In this document: positions 46,791 through 58,594 of the stretch, one piece after another
How positions within the stretch are numbered: position 1 is the first letter of the stretch
How the letters are laid out: every line of letters starts with the position of its first letter
Source of the DNA: Xestospongia bergquistia
Taxonomy: Eukaryota; Porifera; Demospongiae; Haplosclerida; Petrosiidae
Direction of reading: 5' to 3'
DNA: 64,000 nucleotides
Assembly (NCBI GenBank): GCA_963965975.1
Contig: OZ014413.1
Location: 7,199,501 to 7,263,500 of the forward strand
The notes under the pieces: generated by a model
What the model was told of the DNA's origin: nothing
Database searches by the model: none
Seen by the model: the letters and a program-made list of their open reading frames with translations, nothing else
Made by a program: the position numbers and the translations under genes

Positions 46791-47041
46791 TAAAAAAAGT
46801 CTGCGTTTCTAAATACATGCATATTGTGCTCAGTAAATAGTGCACATTAATGTCCTCTGCAATAACATTGAAAGCAAATTCACTGTTTACTTACAGTAAA
46901 ATTGGCAAGATTTTAAGCATATAGTTCACCTATATATGATATATATACAATATAAAATTAAAATATAATAATTATTGTAATGTCTATGTAACTCACTAAT
47001 ATATATATACTACATATGCATCACAATGATGTTGTGTAACA

Positions 47042-47890
47042 TTATATCATATATAAATGAAGACACAGAGATAAGCTACACTTACTCTTGCAATCACTAT
47101 GAACTAGGAAGAGGTAATTGTTGGTTATAAGTGTTTGAAGATAACACATATATTTGCTAAAGTTTTGATAGATTTTTGTACAATTGTCATTGATTTTTCT
47201 TTCCATTTTCTTTTGTTTTCCTGTAATCAACAGCAAATGATACACCAGTACAACAAAAAAGGTCATGAAAACAGAAAGATAGCTATAATATACTATAAAC
47301 TGTTATTTCTAAATGCTGCATTGTAAAGTATATGTAGACAAGATTGAAGAGGAGCCAACAGTCTAACAAGCTAATAAATTTACTTTTATAAGGTCTGAAC
47401 ATAGCTTGAGCAAATATGAAGAAGACCAATATTAAGGCAATGCCAATCACAATTTTAATTAAAACTGTGTTTGGCATTGCCTTAATATTGCTCAAAAGTC
47501 TGAGAGATTTAGCAAAGAGGAGAAGGAGAATATAGGGTAGGATGAGAGAGTGGACATCCAATGATGTGATTATCATGAGACTAATACGTCCTTTACTGCC
47601 AAATTCAACAGATTCATCCCAATATTATACACAATATGTCTGCTCTGAAGTAAAGGGTAAAGGCAGTTATAAATGCACATAAAAGTCTTCCAATGGAGAG
47701 ATGTACATCAGTAACTATTACTTGAATTGAGGAGTTAGCTATTCTATTGGAAAGCCTTAGAGAAAAAAAAAACAGTTGAAGATAGTGAGGAAAACAAATA
47801 TTGTCAGCAAATTAAGTGAGAAAAACAAATATTGTCAGCAAATTAAGTGAGAAAAACAAATTGAGACCAGCTTTCAGTCATTGATATCAC
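47042..47890 (-). pseudogene. Type 2 membrane-domain relic with a palindromic junction
   Basis: The minus strand keeps frames with RLSNRIANSSIQV-like remnants (about 47730), SLILPYILLLLFAKSLRLL, ALILVFFIFAQAMFRPYKSK and MTFFVVLVYHLLLITGK in the G3 order. The roughly 55 codons between FAKSLRLL and the GIALILVFF helix are deleted and replaced by a near-perfect 64-base palindrome (47427-47490). An exact 35-base-scale repeat with TATTGTCAGCAAATTAAGTG lies near 47808-47850. It has no 5' or ectodomain part. Confidence 0.7.
47427..47490. repeat. 64-bp near-perfect palindrome
   Basis: CAATATTAAGGCAATGCCAA (47427-47446) is mirrored exactly by its reverse complement at 47471-47490, and the centre is also nearly self-complementary (30 of 32 pairs in all). 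The left half is receptor coding sequence; the right half is an inverted copy of it. Confidence 0.95.
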
Positions 47891-47899
47891 TTGAACTAG

Positions 47900-49174
47900 T
47901 CATTATGTCAAAATAATACTGTAATACCTGTTACCTTCGTTATATTTTAATAATAAATGATAGCTTTATTCTTGAAATGTAGTATTAAAAAATAATAACT
48001 AATGAAGTGTAGTGAATTAAAGGAATGTTACATATTATTCCAATGTGCCACATATTTTTATGTTATAGTGTGTCACTACATATAAAGCTCAGTAAATGAC
48101 ATGTATGTATCATCTAATAGAAATATGTGTAAGTATATAAACAGATCAGATATTCAAACTACACATAGGAAATAAAGAACATGCTATAATAGAAGAGGTG
48201 TACTTATACAGCAATATACTAAGTCAGATGGTCTTTTGAAAAGTGAAATTAAAAGACTGTAATTGTTTTGTAAAGAGCACAAGTTATTAGTGATGATTGG
48301 TGTGTAAGTTGGTCAATTAAGAGACCTGTTAAATTATTATGATTAATTCCGATCAACAGTTAGGATTATTAAAAGCATAGCAGGATATCTTTACATTTAA
48401 TATATCAACAACTACACAAATAAGGAGATTAATAGATGGATGTATGGACATGAAATAAATGAGAATAAATCAGATTAATATAAGAAATGGGTTATTGACA
48501 GATGGATGAGATATATATTGTCAGCATGAATAGACATTAGCATTAAGAGTATTTAATATAGCATATTCTTTGTCATAAAAGGAATCATTAGTAACTTGTA
48601 ATAGAAAACAGGTTCTTTGGTTACCATGATTGTTAATTGCAACACATGATTGTTAAACACTAATAAACACTCATCACTTTAAATTCTATTCATGTAAACT
48701 TTAAGCTTGTAAATCTTAAGTTATGTTTAAATTATTGCATAAGTCTAGATAATCACATTAACTATAGTATATGATTAATACAATGTACACATTATAGACA
48801 ATATTTTGACATAATAAATATTTTCTTTATCAAAATGAATAGGTAAAATTTATTGCATTGTACATTGTATATTTTTACTTAATTACTTAAGATATTGTAA
48901 TGTCTTAGTTCTTGAATTGACTAAAATACCTCGTCAAATTTCAATATCATTTGAAAAATAACTGATGTGGATAATAATACTCAATATCATATAATAACAA
49001 ATAACTAAAACACTCATACAATACTGATAGTGATGTAAATGTCTGCATAGATATTATGTAATGTGCTTTACAAATAGCAAAAATTATATGCAAAAGTATA
49101 AAGTAGCAAACAGTTTATAGATTTAAAGAGCAGATATCAAACTACAGTGCACACAATAAAAGAAAAGTTACTTA
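47900..49174. other. Spacer downstream of G5 with a tail relic
   Basis: 48560-48640 matches on the minus strand the receptor tail region (CATAAAAGGAATCATTAGTA, then GGTTCTTTGGTTACCATGAT), so a fourth receptor end once lay here. The rest is AT-rich with no gene recognised. Confidence 0.5.
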
Positions 49175-52100
49175 TTAAGATGAGACCAACATTGGCTCTC
49201 TGTAGTTATGACATGAGTCATAAAAAGAATCATTAGCATCTTGCAATGGTAAACGACGAGATATTTGGTTACCATAATTGTTCAAGTTATGATTGTTGTG
49301 TGAGAAATGCTGACTGATTCTTGTCCAAATCGCATTAAATTGACTTTGTACTTTCTTTAGTTGTCCTGTAATGAAAAGGATATGATAGACCAGTACCATA
49401 AACAGAGTCATAAATAACAAGAGTATAGCAGCAATATTGAACACTAGTACCTCCATATGTCTCAGATACCATGTTGTGATATACATAAATACAAAGTTGA
49501 AAAGAAGCCAACAGTCTAACAGGTTAATAAAGTTACTCTTATATGGTCTAAAGATAGCCTGGCTAATTATAAATAAGAACAATATTGAGGCAATAGCTAT
49601 AAAGATAACTTGAGCATAAGGTTCAATACTGTACAATATGTACATTATAATGAGAAGTAAGAGACGAGCTACAAACCAGTAATGTTTATCATTCTTATAT
49701 GGATCATGGATAGCTTCAAGTATTGGTCTTGTGTATTCATTAGCACATGTCCAATGTCTGAGAGGTTTGGCAAAGAGGAGAAGGAGAATATAGGGTAAAA
49801 GAAGAGGGAAGACGACCAGTGATGTGATTATCATGAGAGTAATATGTCCTTTACTACCATATTCCACAGTCCCATCCCAATACCATACATGATATATCTG
49901 TTCTGAAGTATAGACTTTAGCTGGTGTAAAGGTATTAATAATTGCACCTAACAGTCTTCCAAATGAGAGGTGTACAACAGTAACTAGTACTTGAACTGAG
50001 GAATGAGCTATTTTGTTAGAAAGCCTTACAGAAAAATGACTTAGGATAATGAGGACAACAACTATTGTCAGGAGATAGAGTGGAAATAGTAAACTGAGAC
50101 CAGCTTTCCATAACTCTGTCATCCCATTGTAAAAACATAGAGGAAATCCTAGTCCAAGATTTAGAAAAGAAAGTAAAACAATTAATATTTTTCTTACCAC
50201 TTCCATTTTCCCATTATAAACACTCAACATATCTAGTATTCCCACATTAGCTGCCTGAGCATAGAATATTATTCCATTAAATGTTCCAGTCGTTAATGTA
50301 AGTCTGAGAGCAAATAATATGTAAATGAAGAGGGGACCAACAACTATATATATACTAATAGTTGTTATCCAAGCATTGCTACAATACTGACATTCTGTAG
50401 ATCCAAATACCACACTTAATCCCTCACTACATCTACCACATAATGTTCCTTCACGTTGATATAAACACAATGGTGGATGATAGTCAGTGATACCATCTGA
50501 AAGTTTAAAATTTTTATTAAATGATAAGTCACCACTGTAGAAGTAAGGCAGTGTGTGATTGCTATTACAATATCCAACCGGACAAGCTAAAGATACACCA
50601 AATTGCGCGTCTGTTTCGTTCTCACATTCTATTGTTCCTGCCCAAGTGAGAAATGTGTAGAATCTTGTTATTGTCCGACTACTCACGTTACCAACAATAG
50701 GGACTGTAAGGTAATTATGTTTTCGAAAGTTATTAAAAGAAAATGAAAGTTCACAGATTCCTTTTATCTTATTCAAATCAAATCCCAATGGACATGGATG
50801 TATTTTCACAATTTTTGTTAGAATTGATGGTTGATTGTATAGAGAGAATACAATCATTCCATCTATAATATTGGATTGATCATTTCCATGAACAGTCATA
50901 CTAATGGTTGTGCAATTTTTGCCTTCTTGTATCAGTTGTTCTTGATCATAAAAAGACAACCAGAGTTTTGTTGTTTTAGGAATGTTAGGTTGTGAATATT
51001 TTCTAATAATATCAATTGCTATGGTAGAATAAACATTTCTATCAAGAGCATCATTAGTTGAAATACAGTAATAAATTTTCTGTCCTGGATATATTTGTAG
51101 AAGTGGTTGCATATCAGCACCTTCAATAAGTTTTTGTGGAATAGTTGAAATCTGAAGCAAAGAAGAATTCGATTTCGTTTTGGTAAAATTGAAGTGTTGA
51201 TGATAATATGTCATTATTTCATGAGGAGATTTAAGAACGTCTGAGTTGTTAATATAACATGAAAATATAGGCTCAGCATATATTGACATTCCAGCTCTTT
51301 TTGCTTCATTGTCTGAGAACATTACTTGTTGAACATTTGAGTCAATATGTAAGGCGCACTTTCCATTACTTCTAGTATGTATAGCTCCTCCTAATAATTC
51401 AGCCCAATTATTAGTAAACGTGGCTATAGCTTCGCTCATAAAATATAGTTGACAGTTGCCTACGAGAAGAATTGCAGGACCATTTGTGGCGTGATTATTA
51501 TTAAAAGTTAAATTACCAGATAGATAGACATTTGAACCTTTAGAACTTATAACTGATCCATAATTGTTACTGAAGATAGATGTCCCAGTGATCTCAACTT
51601 TAGTAATTCTGTGGAAATAAAAAATACCTGCTGATGATACAAATGGGATTCCAATATATTGAGAATTGTTTGTAGCAATAGTACTGTTCAATGTAATAAA
51701 GACATTGCCTGTATTGTCAGCAAACTGATAGACTGTGGCATATAGACAAGTTCCTGTATTTGCAACAAAATTTTCTAAAAATGTGCATCTACTAAAACGA
51801 ATATTTAGATGAACATCTCCAGGATTGACAATACCAATGTAGACAGCTCCATAGTCCAGACTGTTTATTGGCCAGCTGTCAATTCCTTGGTGTTTTAAAA
51901 ATGATGTGTTATATATATAAAGTGGTGCTACCCTTATTTCATTTGTAGATATATATAATGAATACCAGTAAAACACAATGGCTGCTCCATGACAGTCTTC
52001 ATAGTTAATGTTATGATTGAATACTGTATTGGTAATTGTTGTGTTAGTGTCAGCAAAAGTTTGATATTGTAAAATAAACATACCACCTGCAAAACTACCA

Positions 52101-53014
52101 ACATTTTGAATAAAATATGATTCAGTTATATAAACTGACACCTGACTACTACTTTGTTGTGTGTAAAGTATTGTTAATCCAGCTGCATTGACAATAGGAT
52201 TGGAACCACCAGAAGATGATGGATGTTTGTTGTAGTAGGTATCAGCAATGCAAGAATGAGTGTTGTAATCATAGTTATATGAGAAAGAGGCATCATTAAT
52301 ATGTACATCAGAGACCTGTTCAACACTGTACTCTTCTTGAAAAGTATTGTTAATATCCATGTAGTGAAGAAGAAAGCCACTTCCAATACTATGGTTGTTA
52401 TTTTGGTAAACGTCAATAGTATATGATGAATTAGACATATTAACACTATTAATAGTAGAGTTATATAAATTTACACCAATCATAGCAAACCCATATGAGT
52501 AGTAGATGTTAACTTGAGTTATATTGACCTGACAATGAACAAAGACTAAGACAGCAGCATGAGATGAAGTGTAATACAGAGATGAACTATTGAGGTAGTC
52601 AGTCATTGTTGAATCTTGTATAGTAGTGAGATAAGTACCACAATCTTTAAATATCAATCGTTCTAGAGTCACTGTAGTGTTAAAGAAAGCCAGACCTCTT
52701 CTAGATTGTGGAGGAATATCTGATGTGTCATTATGGACACATGTTATAGTTGCCCATTCTGTGAGAGAATCACTGTATATGCTAATCTTACTAATTTGGT
52801 TACTTGTCACTTGACAGAAGATACCACGCGAGAAGGTAAAATTGACAGAACTGTTTAATGATAAAACAAGTTGTTGAGAGGACCATGTTGTGTCACACAG
52901 GTACTTCTCTAAATCAGAGGATGAATTAACTGATAAAATATGATTACTCAATCCACTACATGGCATTAAGAAAGATAAGACAATTGACAAAACATAAAAG
53001 AATATCTGTAACAT
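49175..53014 (-). CDS. G5: intact chimeric receptor-like protein, 1279 aa
   Basis: One uninterrupted frame. Residues 1 to about 885 follow the type 1 genes G1/G4: signal peptide MLQIFFYVLSIVLSFLMPCS, DINNTFQEEYSVEQVSDVHI, beta-helix repeats with FTNNWAELLGGAIHTRSNG near 531, CPLGFDLNKIKGICEL, and LCGRCSEGLSVVFGSTECQ. From about residue 888 (50340-50365) it switches to the type 2 membrane domain: FALRLTLTTGTFNGIIFYAQ, NVGILDMLSVYNGK, GLGFPLCFYNGMTELWKAG, and a tail with RRLPLQDANDSFYDSC and YREPML. The switch falls between the Cys-rich stalk and the first membrane helix, so it looks like a domain-swapped gene formed by recombination or conversion. All hallmark residues are present. The TATA region carries a 190-base insertion. 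Confidence 0.9.
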   Translation of the reverse strand: MLQIFFYVLSIVLSFLMPCSGLSNHILSVNSSSDLEKYLCDTTWSSQQLVLSLNSSVNFTFSRGIFCQVTSNQISKISIYSDSLTEWATITCVHNDTSDIPPQSRRGLAFFNTTVTLERLIFKDCGTYLTTIQDSTMTDYLNSSSLYYTSSHAAVLVFVHCQVNITQVNIYYSYGFAMIGVNLYNSTINSVNMSNSSYTIDVYQNNNHSIGSGFLLHYMDINNTFQEEYSVEQVSDVHINDASFSYNYDYNTHSCIADTYYNKHPSSSGGSNPIVNAAGLTILYTQQSSSQVSVYITESYFIQNVGSFAGGMFILQYQTFADTNTTITNTVFNHNINYEDCHGAAIVFYWYSLYISTNEIRVAPLYIYNTSFLKHQGIDSWPINSLDYGAVYIGIVNPGDVHLNIRFSRCTFLENFVANTGTCLYATVYQFADNTGNVFITLNSTIATNNSQYIGIPFVSSAGIFYFHRITKVEITGTSIFSNNYGSVISSKGSNVYLSGNLTFNNNHATNGPAILLVGNCQLYFMSEAIATFTNNWAELLGGAIHTRSNGKCALHIDSNVQQVMFSDNEAKRAGMSIYAEPIFSCYINNSDVLKSPHEIMTYYHQHFNFTKTKSNSSLLQISTIPQKLIEGADMQPLLQIYPGQKIYYCISTNDALDRNVYSTIAIDIIRKYSQPNIPKTTKLWLSFYDQEQLIQEGKNCTTISMTVHGNDQSNIIDGMIVFSLYNQPSILTKIVKIHPCPLGFDLNKIKGICELSFSFNNFRKHNYLTVPIVGNVSSRTITRFYTFLTWAGTIECENETDAQFGVSLACPVGYCNSNHTLPYFYSGDLSFNKNFKLSDGITDYHPPLCLYQREGTLCGRCSEGLSVVFGSTECQYCSNAWITTISIYIVVGPLFIYILFALRLTLTTGTFNGIIFYAQAANVGILDMLSVYNGKMEVVRKILIVLLSFLNLGLGFPLCFYNGMTELWKAGLSLLFPLYLLTIVVVLIILSHFSVRLSNKIAHSSVQVLVTVVHLSFGRLLGAIINTFTPAKVYTSEQIYHVWYWDGTVEYGSKGHITLMIITSLVVFPLLLPYILLLLFAKPLRHWTCANEYTRPILEAIHDPYKNDKHYWFVARLLLLIIMYILYSIEPYAQVIFIAIASILFLFIISQAIFRPYKSNFINLLDCWLLFNFVFMYITTWYLRHMEVLVFNIAAILLLFMTLFMVLVYHILFITGQLKKVQSQFNAIWTRISQHFSHNNHNLNNYGNQISRRLPLQDANDSFYDSCHNYREPMLVSS

Positions 53015-53070
53015 GACAATGTAGCTTTAAGCTTCGTTCGTTTCTAGAGTTTGTCTGTTTACTATCTTCT

Positions 53071-53079
53071 GTATATATA
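53071..53079 (-). promoter_or_regulatory. TATA-like core promoter of G5, abutting an insertion
   Basis: A TATATATAC word in the same position as in G1 and G4 (57-65 bases before the start). The 190-base element at 53080-53269 is inserted directly at it; a TATA copy remains on each side. Confidence 0.55.
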
Positions 53080-53269
53080 TGTAGTGTAAACTACTTAACT
53101 GTTATTATTATTAGTTTCCTTATTTGGTGCTTTCTATATTTAGTATCTTTGTGACCTCTCATGCATTATTGTTGTTATATAAAGAGATCTAGTTGAGGCA
53201 GACAGTTAGTTCTGTCCAGACAAATATATCTGTGATATTGTAAGTGTGAGCTCTATAGCTCACACTACA
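53080..53269 (+). mobile_element. 190-bp solo LTR-like or short inverted-end element
   Basis: It starts TGTAGTGT and ends ACACTACA and is flanked by TATA on both sides (53076-53079 and 53270-53273). The undisturbed site is seen in G1 and G4. TG...CA ends, a 4-base target duplication and an internal TATATAAAG word favour a solo LTR of an LTR retroelement. A small non-autonomous DNA element is the alternative, since imperfect inversion continues a few bases inward. No coding part is present; family and age cannot be told from one copy. Confidence 0.6.
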
Positions 53270-53273
53270 TATA

Positions 53274-54045
53274 CTCGTCAGTGCTTTCTAAAAATGATTA
53301 TGAAAATAAGTAATTAAGCATGTTATTTCAAAACAATGAAAAGCTGAAAGACAACATTAGTAAGATATGTCAATACAAGTCATAAATGTTTTTGAAAACT
53401 ATACATTTTAGGTAAAGCGTCATAGGAAAACATTGTTGACTGAATGATTTCATTGGTGTGTTACAGGGTTTTTTTAACCATTGTTGCTGAGATCTCCTAT
53501 GATACAGTTCTCCACAACAATATATATCTGCAGATCAGATTAGTAAATGGCAGCAAATAAATTCAGAAAACTGATTGACATAGCACTTGTTATAGAGAAA
53601 ATTGTTTGTAATATAGATAAATAAATTAAAATTAAAATTAGTAAGTACATTTATTCATCACTTTCAATAGCAACATATAACAATACACACTCAACATAAC
53701 TACTGCATATCATAAGCAAAAGTTACAATAAACAAAAAAAATGAAAGTCAACAGAAATTAAAGTTATGACAACTGTCCATCAATAACAGATATTCTAGAT
53801 CTGTTATAGACAAATGTGTACATGTAAAACATCAATGAATAGTAATATAATGACTGGATATGAATCAGTTTAGTGATTTGTTCATTAAAAATGGTGACTT
53901 GGGCAAAGTAGGAAATTTGCAAATCTTGCTGTCAGTTATGTCATCTATTTTTACTACATAAAACAGAGTCAACCATTATATATGGATGTAAAAATCCACT
54001 ACGCTCACGTATTAGTACTTTGTTATTGTATATATGTATTTAAGA
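53274..54045. other. Spacer upstream of G5, no gene seen
   Basis: 53695-54010 matches the upstream region of G1 (20075-20420). 53280-53690 has no counterpart that I found elsewhere in the window and contains no gene. Confidence 0.55.
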
Positions 54046-54261
54046 AACTTGACAGAAGTTACCAGATGAAATGGTGAAGTTGATAGAACTGTTTAACAAG
54101 AGCACAAGGTATTGAAAGGACCGTGTTGTGTTACACAGGTACTGCTCTAAATCTGAAGATGAGTTAACATGATACGTAATAGCACTGTCTTCATTACTAT
54201 AACCACTAAAGATTAGTATGAAAAGATATGATAACATCAAAGTAGTGTTCTTTGGAGCCAT
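54046..54261 (-). pseudogene. G7: 5' fragment of a type 2 receptor gene
   Basis: Only the first 70 or so codons remain (MAPKNTTLMLSYLFILIFSG to SSGNFCQV), nearly the same as G3 and G6, then the copy ends abruptly in spacer. The type 2 TATA word is retained at 54308-54316. It arose by partial duplication together with the upstream segment 54262-54770. Confidence 0.85.
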
Positions 54262-54770
54262 TATTTCAGAATGGTGACAGAATAATTAGATTAATCAGAT
54301 ATTTTTGCTTATATACTATCCTGTATCAATATATAGTCCTGTTGATAATAGCTGGTGCCTTGTCTTCAAAACAACATTGAAAGTACATTAAAATTATGTC
54401 AACTATAATCATACTTTCATTTTATTGGATGTTGTAAGACTGAAGTCTCTATTCAACAAAAACACAAATGAATAATAGCACATTTTTGAAGTGTCTTGGC
54501 AACTCTTTATTTGTGTTCTAATCTAATTTGTAAGATAATTGATGTAAATGTTCATGTTACAGTGAAACAACATAGACCTGGCAATTTAATTGAGACTCGA
54601 GAATTCAGTTTAGCTTAAAGCCATAACGAATTATTAAGGACTGAAAACAATTTGGTGAAAAATAACGAGCTGATTGACATTGTACTTGTAATTGAGACTT
54701 ATTGTTTGTGATGTAGATTAGCAGTACAGACAAGTACTAAGTTTATTTTATCTCTTTCAATATATTATAT
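54262..54770. repeat. Third, truncated copy of the type 2 upstream segment
   Basis: Nearly identical to the first 510 bases of 58595-60418 and of 45009-46829. It breaks off in a TATATTATATTCAATATAC stretch. It has no gene. Confidence 0.85.
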
Positions 54771-54789
54771 TATATTCAATATACATTTA

Positions 54790-55110
54790 AATGAGATATG
54801 AACCAACACCATATTTATTACTGACCAGTCCCAATACCAAACATTGTAGGTCATGTTTGCAGTGCAAATGTCAACTGATGTGAAGACATTAATAACAGCT
54901 AGTACCAATTTTGAAAAAAGACTTGGACTGATGAATGAGTTATTCTATTGGAACGTCTGACAAAATAATGACTGAGCATAATGAGGACAACAAACATTGT
55001 CAAGAGAGAGTGGAAATATAAACTGAGACAAGTTTCCCATAACTCTGTCATCCTTTTGTATAAGCACAGAGGAAAGCCAAGTCCTACATTCATTAACAAT
55101 AATTTATTAT
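54790..55110 (-). pseudogene. Short membrane-domain relic (third receptor clade)
   Basis: Related to 21440-21740 and 40020-40360. The minus strand keeps NVGLGFPLCLYKRMTELWE and RSNRITHSSVQVF. It is joined at about 55110-55130 to the spacer that precedes G6, so a deletion removed the rest. 55111-55565 is that spacer and holds no gene. Confidence 0.65.
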
Positions 55111-55565
55111 AATGAAAGATCTTGGAGATTTTTACTATTAATTACTTTAATTATTGAAACTGAAACTAAATTTGAATAAATAAGTTAGATAGTTTCAAGC
55201 ATGAGCAAAAATTGTGTCTCAATTGAATAGTCCATACTTCCTTATTGAGTCTTAATCAAAAATAAATTTTAATAAATAGCAAATGATATACATAATAGGA
55301 TAATGTATAGTGAACTACCCAACACATTATATTAACAATTTTATGTAGCGATCAGCATCCCTTGATGATGCTAATATAATATGTTATTAATAAACAATTT
55401 ATCAAAGTGAAGGTCAATAACAGTAAGATATGTATAAACAACCAAATTGGATTTTATTATATAATTAACACACAACAATTAATAATTACAATAACAACAA
55501 ATACAATATAAACAATCAGAAGTGCAAGACACTGGTGATTGAATATTACAAACATTTTGTTTGCT

Positions 55566-58500
55566 TTAACTTGAGCCCAACATTGGTTCCCTGAAGTTAT
55601 CACATGAGTTATAAAAGGAATCATTAGCATCTTGTAATGGTAAACGATGAGATCTTTGGTTACCATAGCGGTAGTTATGATTACAATGTGACAAATATTG
55701 ATAGATTTTTGTACAAATGTCATTGACTTTTCTTTCTATTCTTTTTAGTTGTCCCGTAATTAACAGCAAATGATAGACCAGTACAACAAAAAAGGTCATC
55801 AAGTACAAGAGGAGAGCTAATATACTATAAATTGTTATTTCTAAATACTGCATTGTAAAGTATATGTAGACAAGATTGAAGAGGAGCCAACAGTCTAACA
55901 AGTTAATAAATTTACTTTTATAAGGTCTGAACATAGCTTGACCAAATATGAAGAAGACTAATATAAAGGCAATCCCAATGTAAATGGTATGTTGATAAGG
56001 TTCAATACTGTACAGGTACATCATAATAAGAAGTAAGAGGCGAGCTACAAACCAGTACTGTTTATTATTCTTAGAGGAGAGAACATAGAGGAGAAGGAGA
56101 ACATAGGGTAAGAGGAAGGAGCAGACAACCAATGATGTGATTATCATGAGAGTAATATGTCCTTTATTACCATATTCAACAGACCCATCCCAATACCATA
56201 CATGATATGTCTGCTCTGAAGTAAAGACTTTAGCTGGTGTAAAGATATTGATAATTGCACCTAATAGTCTTCCAAATGAGAGGTGCACAACAGTAACTAA
56301 TACTTGAACTGAGGAGTCAACTATTCTATTGGAAAGCCTTAGAGAAAAACGGCTGACGATAATAAGGACAACAACTATTGTCAGCAAATAAAGTGGGAAT
56401 AGTAAATTGAGACCAGCTTTCCATAACTCAGTCATTCCATTTTAAAAACATAGAGGAAATCCAAGTCCAAGATTTAGAAATGAAAGTAACACAATTAAAA
56501 TATTTTTTACAACTCCATTCTTCCCATTGTAAACAATCAACATATCTAGTATCCCAACATTAGCAGCCTGAGCATAGAATATAATTCCATTGAATGCTCC
56601 AGTAGTTAATGTAAGTCTGAGAGCAAATAACAGGTAAATAAGAAGGGGACCAGCTACTGCATAGAGGACTAGTGTCCACAACCACCAATTACTACATTGT
56701 CTACATTCCGATGAACCAAATACCACACTTAGTTTTTTACCTTTAACTCTACTACAGCCACCACACAATGGTCCTACACGATGATGTAAACACAGTGATT
56801 CATGAGTTTCACAAGTCTTATTTTTTGAAGTATATATACCAGTTTGATTACTGCAAAAAAAGGCTCCATTACCATTACAATAGCCAAGTGGACATTGCAT
56901 TGAGACACCAAAATGCATGGACATATTAACATGACCAGCCCATGTTTTGCCATGCAAATTTGGTCTTACTATAGACAGGTAATCAATGTCACAATCAACC
57001 TTATAGCCATAAACAAAATAAAAATCTTTGTTGTAAAAAGCTGGTGAGCAGACACACAGATGTTCTTCATTGTGCCAAACAAAACCTAAAGGACAATGTT
57101 GTAATATAAAATTGACTACTAGAGCAGATGAAATCCATAGTTGTTAGTTGTTAGTGTTAGTTGATAGTTGTTAGTGAAGGTTGACGTTCCAGTAATAGAT
57201 ACATTTGCTACATTACTAAAAGAGAAGATTCCAGCAGTTGAAACAGGCTTAAATCTTAACTTTTGAGAGTTATTCCTTGCATATATGTCTTCAAGAACAA
57301 CGGCGATGTTTGAAAACTTTTTAGTATTATCATCAACAGAGACAAAAAAACAGGCTCCAGTCAGCCATACCATGTTATTTTGAAAGCTGCAGTTTTTAAA
57401 ATGAATATCTATTTTAACAGTCTTGTCTAGTTCAGCTACAGCAACATATACTGCACCAGTGGCAGAACAATCATGACAATGTCCTGTGTGATTATAAAAC
57501 TTTGTATTTTGAATTAACAATACTTGGTGTTGAGTCATTGATAAATCTGTTACTTTAATCCAATATAAAGCAAGAGCTGCTCCATGTAAAAATGACTTAG
57601 GACCATTAGCATTATCAGAAAACAGACAGTTATTAATAATTGTGCTTGTATTAAGAGAACTGTTGTAATGAAGAACAAGCAGACCACCTGGTGAACTATA
57701 ACTTCCCACATTAGATGTAAATTCTGTATTGTTAATAGTAACACTGGCAAAATATGTTTGTTGAGTATAAAGTACAGTCAGACCAGCAGCATTAACAATA
57801 TTCAAGTCATCATTAGAGAACTCAGTGATATAGGGATATGCTTTATGTAAATTATAGTTATTTGTAAAATGTGCATAGTTGACATTAACATTTGTAGGAT
57901 ACATCATTAGTTGATGATCAAAAAAATGTAAAAGAGCACCACAGCCAATTGTCTTTCTTTTGTGTTCAGTATGACGATATTAGTCATTACTAAGAGTTGA
58001 ATTAGACATATTAACTTCACTGATACTAGAGTTATTATATAAATTTATACCAATCATTGCAAATCCATATGAGTAGTAGATGTTAACTTGAGTTATATTG
58101 ACCTGACAATAAACAAAGACTAAGGTAGCAGCAAAAGATGAAGGGTAATACAGAGATGAACTATTGAGGTAGTCAGTAATCATAATATCTTGAATGGTAG
58201 TAAGATATGTACCACAATTCTTGAATACCAATTGTTGTAGAATCACTGTAGTGTTTAAGAAAAGAGGACCTCTTCTAGGTTGTTGAATGGCATCCAATGT
58301 ATCATTTTTATTACATATTATAATAGCAAATTCTGTGTAAGAATCACTACTTATATTAATTCTACCAGTCTCATAATAAACTTGACAGAAGTTACCAGAT
58401 GAAATAGTGAAGTTGATAGAACTGTTTAACAAGAGCACAAGGTATTGAAAGGACCGTGTTGTGTTACACAGGTACTGCTCTAAATCTGAAGATGAGTTAA

Positions 58501-58594
58501 CATGATACGTAATAGCACTGTCTTCATTACTATAACGACTAAAGATTAGTATGAAAAGATATGATAACATCAAAGTAGTGTTCTGTGGAGCCAT
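55566..58594 (-). pseudogene. G6: type 2 receptor pseudogene with internal deletions
   Basis: Recent relative of G3. Frames are 57980-58594 (signal peptide and N-terminal patch), 57119-57907 (ectodomain), 56442-56957 (Cys-rich stalk and first helices) and 55566-56435 (rest of membrane domain and tail DNFREPMLGSS). About 1.3 kb of G3-equivalent sequence after the GTSTFTNNY word is missing; the junction near 57135-57175 is filled with GTTAGT-like short repeats. A second deletion near 56070 removes the segment between LLLL and NNKQYWFVARLLLL, and stops interrupt near 57980 and 56440. It keeps the type 2 TATA word (58640-58653). Confidence 0.87.

Larger units (their letters stand above)
45009..46829. 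repeat. 1.8-kb upstream segment duplicated at 58595-60418
   Basis: The region upstream of G3 is nearly identical to that upstream of G6, ending at TACATGCATATTGTGC in both. A third, shorter copy lies at 54262-54770. It contains a membrane-domain relic (46316-46605, minus strand) and an ATTAAT hexanucleotide run (46739-46790). Otherwise I see no gene. Confidence 0.85.
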
